From contig PXRQ01000090.1 of the NCBI GenBank assembly GCA_003022005.1, forward strand, positions 13,154-39,149: a stretch of DNA of 25,996 nt, read 5' to 3'. The translations under genes and the position numbers were made by a program. Origin of the DNA: Halobacteriales archaeon QS_5_70_15. Lineage in GTDB: Archaea; Halobacteriota; Halobacteria; Halobacteriales; Haloarculaceae. The notes beneath the pieces were generated by a model. That model was not told the origin of the DNA and made no database searches. It saw only the letters and a program-made list of their open reading frames with translations. Below, one piece after another: positions 24,252 to 25,996 of the stretch. Position 1 is the first letter of the stretch. Each line of letters starts with the position of its first letter.

Positions 24252-24333
24252 TGCGGTCGCGTGTACCGGTTTCCCGGTGATCGCCCGACCGGGTTCGGCG
24301 ATCGTCCGCGGGGGACTACCACCGACCGTACGA
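24249..24333. repeat. Stop-codon-associated inverted-repeat element, copy 8 (85 bp, nested palindrome)
   Basis: The left end TGATGCGGTCGCG starts at the stop codon of glmM. The right end inverted is TCGTACGGTCGG. Inner arms CCCGGTGATCGCC and GGCGATCGTCCG make the nested palindrome. Length and interior match copies 5 and 7. Confidence 0.75.
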
Positions 24334-24400
24334 GGGACGTCCGGTCCGCCTCGCGCTCGCCCACGCGGCCCGTCGCTCGCCGGCATTCCGATATCGGGTC

Positions 24401-24412
24401 CAGTCTTATGTG
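24401..24412 (+). promoter_or_regulatory. TATA-like box of the pibD-type gene
   Basis: CAGTCTTATGTG is centred about 27 nt before a GTG at 24434, which opens a frame with the expected PibD N-terminal pattern (ADLLRLVA). The leaderless spacing supports that start. Confidence 0.5.
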
Positions 24413-24433
24413 GTCGTGGCCGGCACAGGGAGT

Positions 24434-25539
24434 GTGCTCGCGACCGTCGCCACCATCCCCGGCGCCCTCGACGGCCTCCTCGGAACCGGGTCGCCGGCCG
24501 ACCTCCTGCGGCTCGTGGCCTCGACTTCGCCGGCGGGCTCCCCTCGGGGTTCGAGGGGAACCTCGCGCTCCTCCGGATCGCCGTGAGCGTCGGGCTCGTC
24601 GCCCCGCTGGGCTACGTCTTCTTCCGGGTCGGCGGGTTCGGCGGCGCCGACGCCAAGGCCGTCATCGCGCTCGCCGTCCTGTTCCCCCTCTACCCGGTCT
24701 ACTACCTCCCGTTCGACGCGCTCCCGATGCACGCCGCGACGCTCGGCGTGTTCTCGCTCACCGTCCTCACGAACGCCGTGCTCGCGGGGGCGCTCTACCC
24801 GCTCGCGCTCGCGGCGCGGAACCTCGCCCGGGGACAGGTCGCCCCTCCGATGGTCGTCGGCCGTCCCCTGTCCGTCGACGGGCTGGCGACCGCCCACGGG
24901 AGTCTCATGGAGACCCCCGACGGGTACACGCGCCGCGGGCTCGACCTCGACGCGCTCCGGATGTACCTCCGGTGGCGCGGGACGACCCTCCCGGCGCTCC
25001 GGGCCGACCCCGACCACCACCGCGACCCGGCGAGCCTCCCGCCGCCGGAGGCGCGGAACCCCCCCGGCGACGGGGCGGTCGACGACGGCCCGCCGGTCGC
25101 CGACGGCGGGGGGCAGAGCACCCCGGGCAATCGGACGCAGTCCGATGACGGCCGGACCCGCGAACTCCATTCCGACGGGGAGCCGGGGGCCGGACCGGCC
25201 GGGACGGCGGGCGACACGGCCGAGACGACGGATACGGCAGATGCGGCAGATGCGGCAGATGCGGCAGGGACGGTCGATACCGACGCCGGGAACGGGATCG
25301 ACGCAGACGACGCCTGGGGCGCCGAGGCGTTCCTCGAGGCCGTCGAGGGGACGGCCTACGGGACGACCCCCTCGAAGCTCCGGGACGGTCTCGAGGTGGT
25401 CGCGGACCCGGGACGGGAGACGGTGTGGTACACCCCCGGCATCCCGTTCGTCGTCCCGATGTTCGTCGGACTCCTCGTCGGGCTCACGTACGGCGACGTC
25501 CTGTTCGTCCTCCTGCGGGCGCTTGGTCTGCTCCCCTGA
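24434..25539 (+). pseudogene. pibD: PibD-type prepilin/prearchaellin peptidase (A24), internal deletion and frame change
   Basis: The C-terminal 340 residues are clearly the haloarchaeal type IV prepilin peptidase: RIAVSVGLVAPLGY, the second catalytic-Asp region GGFGGADAKAV, LFPLYPVYYLP, METPDGYTRRGLDLDALRMY and a last helix pair IPFVVPMFVGLLVGLTYGD. The frame before 24520 is different. The 5' piece from the GTG at 24434 gives GSPADLLRLVA, as at the family N-terminus, then the frame changes to LDFAGGLPSG at 24520. The first helix and the loop that normally has the first catalytic Asp (D-x3-RR pattern) are absent. I infer a deletion of very roughly 100-150 bp with a frame change near 24516-24524. 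An enzyme lacking that Asp would not process pilins. A long acidic linker (DAADAAD repeats) precedes the last membrane segment. Confidence 0.75.
25231..25266 (+). repeat. Four 9-bp tandem units in the PibD acidic linker
   Basis: The unit GATGCGGCA occurs four times in a row (the first with one change), coding for Asp-Ala-Ala triplets in the non-conserved linker. Multiples of three bases keep the frame, so the copy number can vary without harm. Confidence 0.85.
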
Positions 25540-25671
25540 CACCGGGACGTCGGCCGGATCGACCCACAGTCCGCCCGCTCCCCATCCTTGCGCCCCGCCC
25601 CGACTTGATCGTGTATGTCAATAGTTAATTCTCATGTATACGGACGTCGGGTCCATCGCACGGACGACAGC

Positions 25672-25996
25672 GTGTTAACACGGATCAAGGCACTACGACT
25701 GGCCGCGGCGGGCGGTGCCGTCGGACTGGCCGGCTGTACCGGCAGTTCCGGCGACGGGGGATCGGGAGACGGGAGCTCCGGCGACGGTGGGACCTCCGAT
25801 CTGGAACGGTTGGAGAGAAGGTACACTGCGGGTCGGGGACCGACCTGTCGCCGCCGTCGCCGCCCGCACGACGCCCGTGCTGCCGAAGCGGCGGCTCAAC
25901 GGGATCGCGGCACAGTCCATCTGCGAACACGACACCCCCGCCGTCGTCGGCTCCCGGGCGGAGTACGTCCTCGCGTGGAAGTACCGCCGGGGCGAC
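25672..25996 (+). pseudogene. Lipoprotein-type gene, frameshifted and cut by the window end
   Basis: From the GTG at 25672 (or an ATG at 25615) the frame codes for a lipoprotein signal: KALRLAAAGGAVGLAGC with the lipobox LAGC, then a Gly/Ser/Asp linker (TGSSGDGGSGDGSSG). The expected twin-arginine is Arg-Ile-Lys here (TRIKALR). At about 25790-25820 coding character switches to another frame (equivalent to one extra base), where GTLRVGDRPVAAVAARTTP and later AEYVLAWKYRRGD continue to the window edge. The second part has no recognisable family. It could be one frameshifted exported lipoprotein or two unrelated pieces joined. A perfect palindrome GTGTTAACAC overlaps the GTG. AT-rich TTAATT near 25625 may be the promoter. 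Confidence 0.45.

Overview
This window reads as a chromosomal segment from a haloarchaeon (class Halobacteria). It is very GC-rich and its proteins are strongly acidic. Several promoters are TATA-like boxes about 27 nt upstream of the start codon, as in leaderless haloarchaeal transcripts. Several genes belong to haloarchaeal families: HTH_10 (Bat-type) regulators, PibD-type prepilin peptidase and an HVO_0234-like propeller. I see no rRNA, tRNA, CRISPR array or intact insertion sequence.

Layout. 1-3159 carries the tail of a membrane protein, a UspA protein, a 53-residue membrane protein, a zinc-ribbon protein and two more membrane proteins. 3306-10435 is a transport and one-carbon block: a BCCT betaine-type transporter, threonine ammonia-lyase, FolD, a DmdA/GcvT-like folate-dependent demethylase and a methylenetetrahydrofolate reductase (MTHFR). 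10730-15810 is sensory and regulatory: a GAF-PAS-LOV histidine kinase, two paralogous HTH_10 regulators and a protein with two predicted HTH segments. 16235-25996 holds a second, divergent FolD, an amidohydrolase, a PQQ-type propeller, threonine aldolase, an HVO_0234-like propeller, a wHTH regulator, phosphoglucosamine mutase, PibD and a truncated lipoprotein-like gene.

A coherent inferred pathway is uptake of a methylated osmolyte by the BCCT carrier and methyl transfer to tetrahydrofolate by the DmdA-like enzyme. Oxidation through MTHFR and FolD would follow. The substrate is not shown by sequence. The MTHFR lacks its N-terminal part, and the DNA in that place is an exact 100-bp copy of an internal piece of the neighbouring demethylase gene.

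Two observations stand out. First, at least eight intergenic inverted-repeat elements share ends close to TGATACGGTCGTGCG, and in seven the terminal repeat contains the stop codon of the adjacent gene. Second, several genes are damaged: MTHFR 5' end, PQQ propeller frameshift, wHTH regulator frameshift, PibD deletion that removes a catalytic Asp, and a lipoprotein frameshift. This is either active gene decay or assembly error, and read-level data would be needed to tell which.
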